From: Epiperipatus broadwayi | Taxonomy: Eukaryota > Onychophora > Udeonychophora > Euonychophora > Peripatidae | Length of the DNA: 64,000 bases | Direction: 5' to 3' | NCBI GenBank assembly: GCA_028023455.1 | Contig: JAQFVV010006473.1 | Coordinates: 982,702 to 1,046,701, forward strand | Shown: one piece after another, positions 63,751 to 64,000 of the stretch | Position numbering within the stretch: the stretch's first letter is position 1 | Layout of the letters: each line of letters begins with the position of its first letter | Translations under genes and position numbers: made by a program | The notes under the pieces: model-generated | The model's input: the letters and a program-made list of their open reading frames with translations, nothing else | Database searches by the model: none | Told to the model about the DNA's origin: nothing

Positions 63751-64000
63751 ATTATAAAAATATGAAAATTATTCAAATTGAACGTTGTCATAATAAACGT
63801 AAAATAAAAGAGGCTATGTTGATTTCAAGAAATCGTCAAATGTTAATGAATCGCCAGTCATCAAATGTTAAGATAACAGAATTGTGGGAAATCTTAATTG
63901 AACTATGAGTATTGTTAAAGGTTGTCTCGTTTTGATTATTCAATGTTATATAGTTGATAAAGACCACAAAATGTATAGTCAAAAGTACTTCTAAAAATAA
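63751..64000. other. Noncoding DNA to the window edge
   Basis: Nothing recognised. CpG is a little more frequent than average here. Confidence 0.4.

Overview
The window is a gene-poor, very AT-rich stretch of animal nuclear DNA. By eye GC is roughly a quarter, CpG is depleted over most of the length, and simple repeats are long. I find no convincing host exon, no tRNA or rRNA gene, no CRISPR array and no bacterial-style operon. The only protein-coding signal I can name is decayed transposon sequence: two Penelope-like elements (PLEs) with GIY-YIG endonuclease, one RTE-clade LINE, and two hAT fragments of the GTF2IRD2/ZBED-like type. That mix, with CpG depletion and long TATC arrays, suits a large invertebrate genome. 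A cephalopod is my first guess, with a cnidarian or flatworm possible. The species call is inference and weak. The stretch could be intergenic or one very long intron.

Layout. 0-8 kb: noncoding DNA with a long hairpin (2.2-2.6 kb), two copies of a dispersed repeat I call family B, and an AT microsatellite. 8-20 kb: one copy of family C, then a 5-kb zone (about 14.7-19.8 kb) that keeps many CpGs. 19.9-21.6 kb: a SINE-like family (family A) with tRNA-type B-box words, stacked in direct and inverted orientation. 23.6-26.7 kb: two PLE copies head to head. 28.1-28.6 kb: a 540-bp TATC array. 30.8-33.8 kb: family D, a hAT fragment and a dead RTE LINE. 35-39 kb: more copies of A, C and B. 42.7-44.0 kb: three family B units in a row plus a 59-bp duplication. 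47.3-49.1 kb: a 640-bp hairpin and a foldback of family B. 49.16-54.5 kb: two similar direct repeats of 600-750 bp, the second preceded by a purine tract, which I read as a degenerate LTR element with a hAT fragment inside. 57.2-59.6 kb: a decayed tetranucleotide tract, a long ATCT array and a degenerate tandem repeat with a period near 300 bp. 60.4-60.9 kb: second copy of family D.

No gene network can be described, because no functional gene is visible. What the window records is repeated insertion, inversion and decay of mobile elements and expansion of microsatellites. The least explained items are the LTR-like element with an unrecognised interior, the ~300-bp tandem repeat, the CpG-retaining zone, and the shared flank beside four separate AT tracts.
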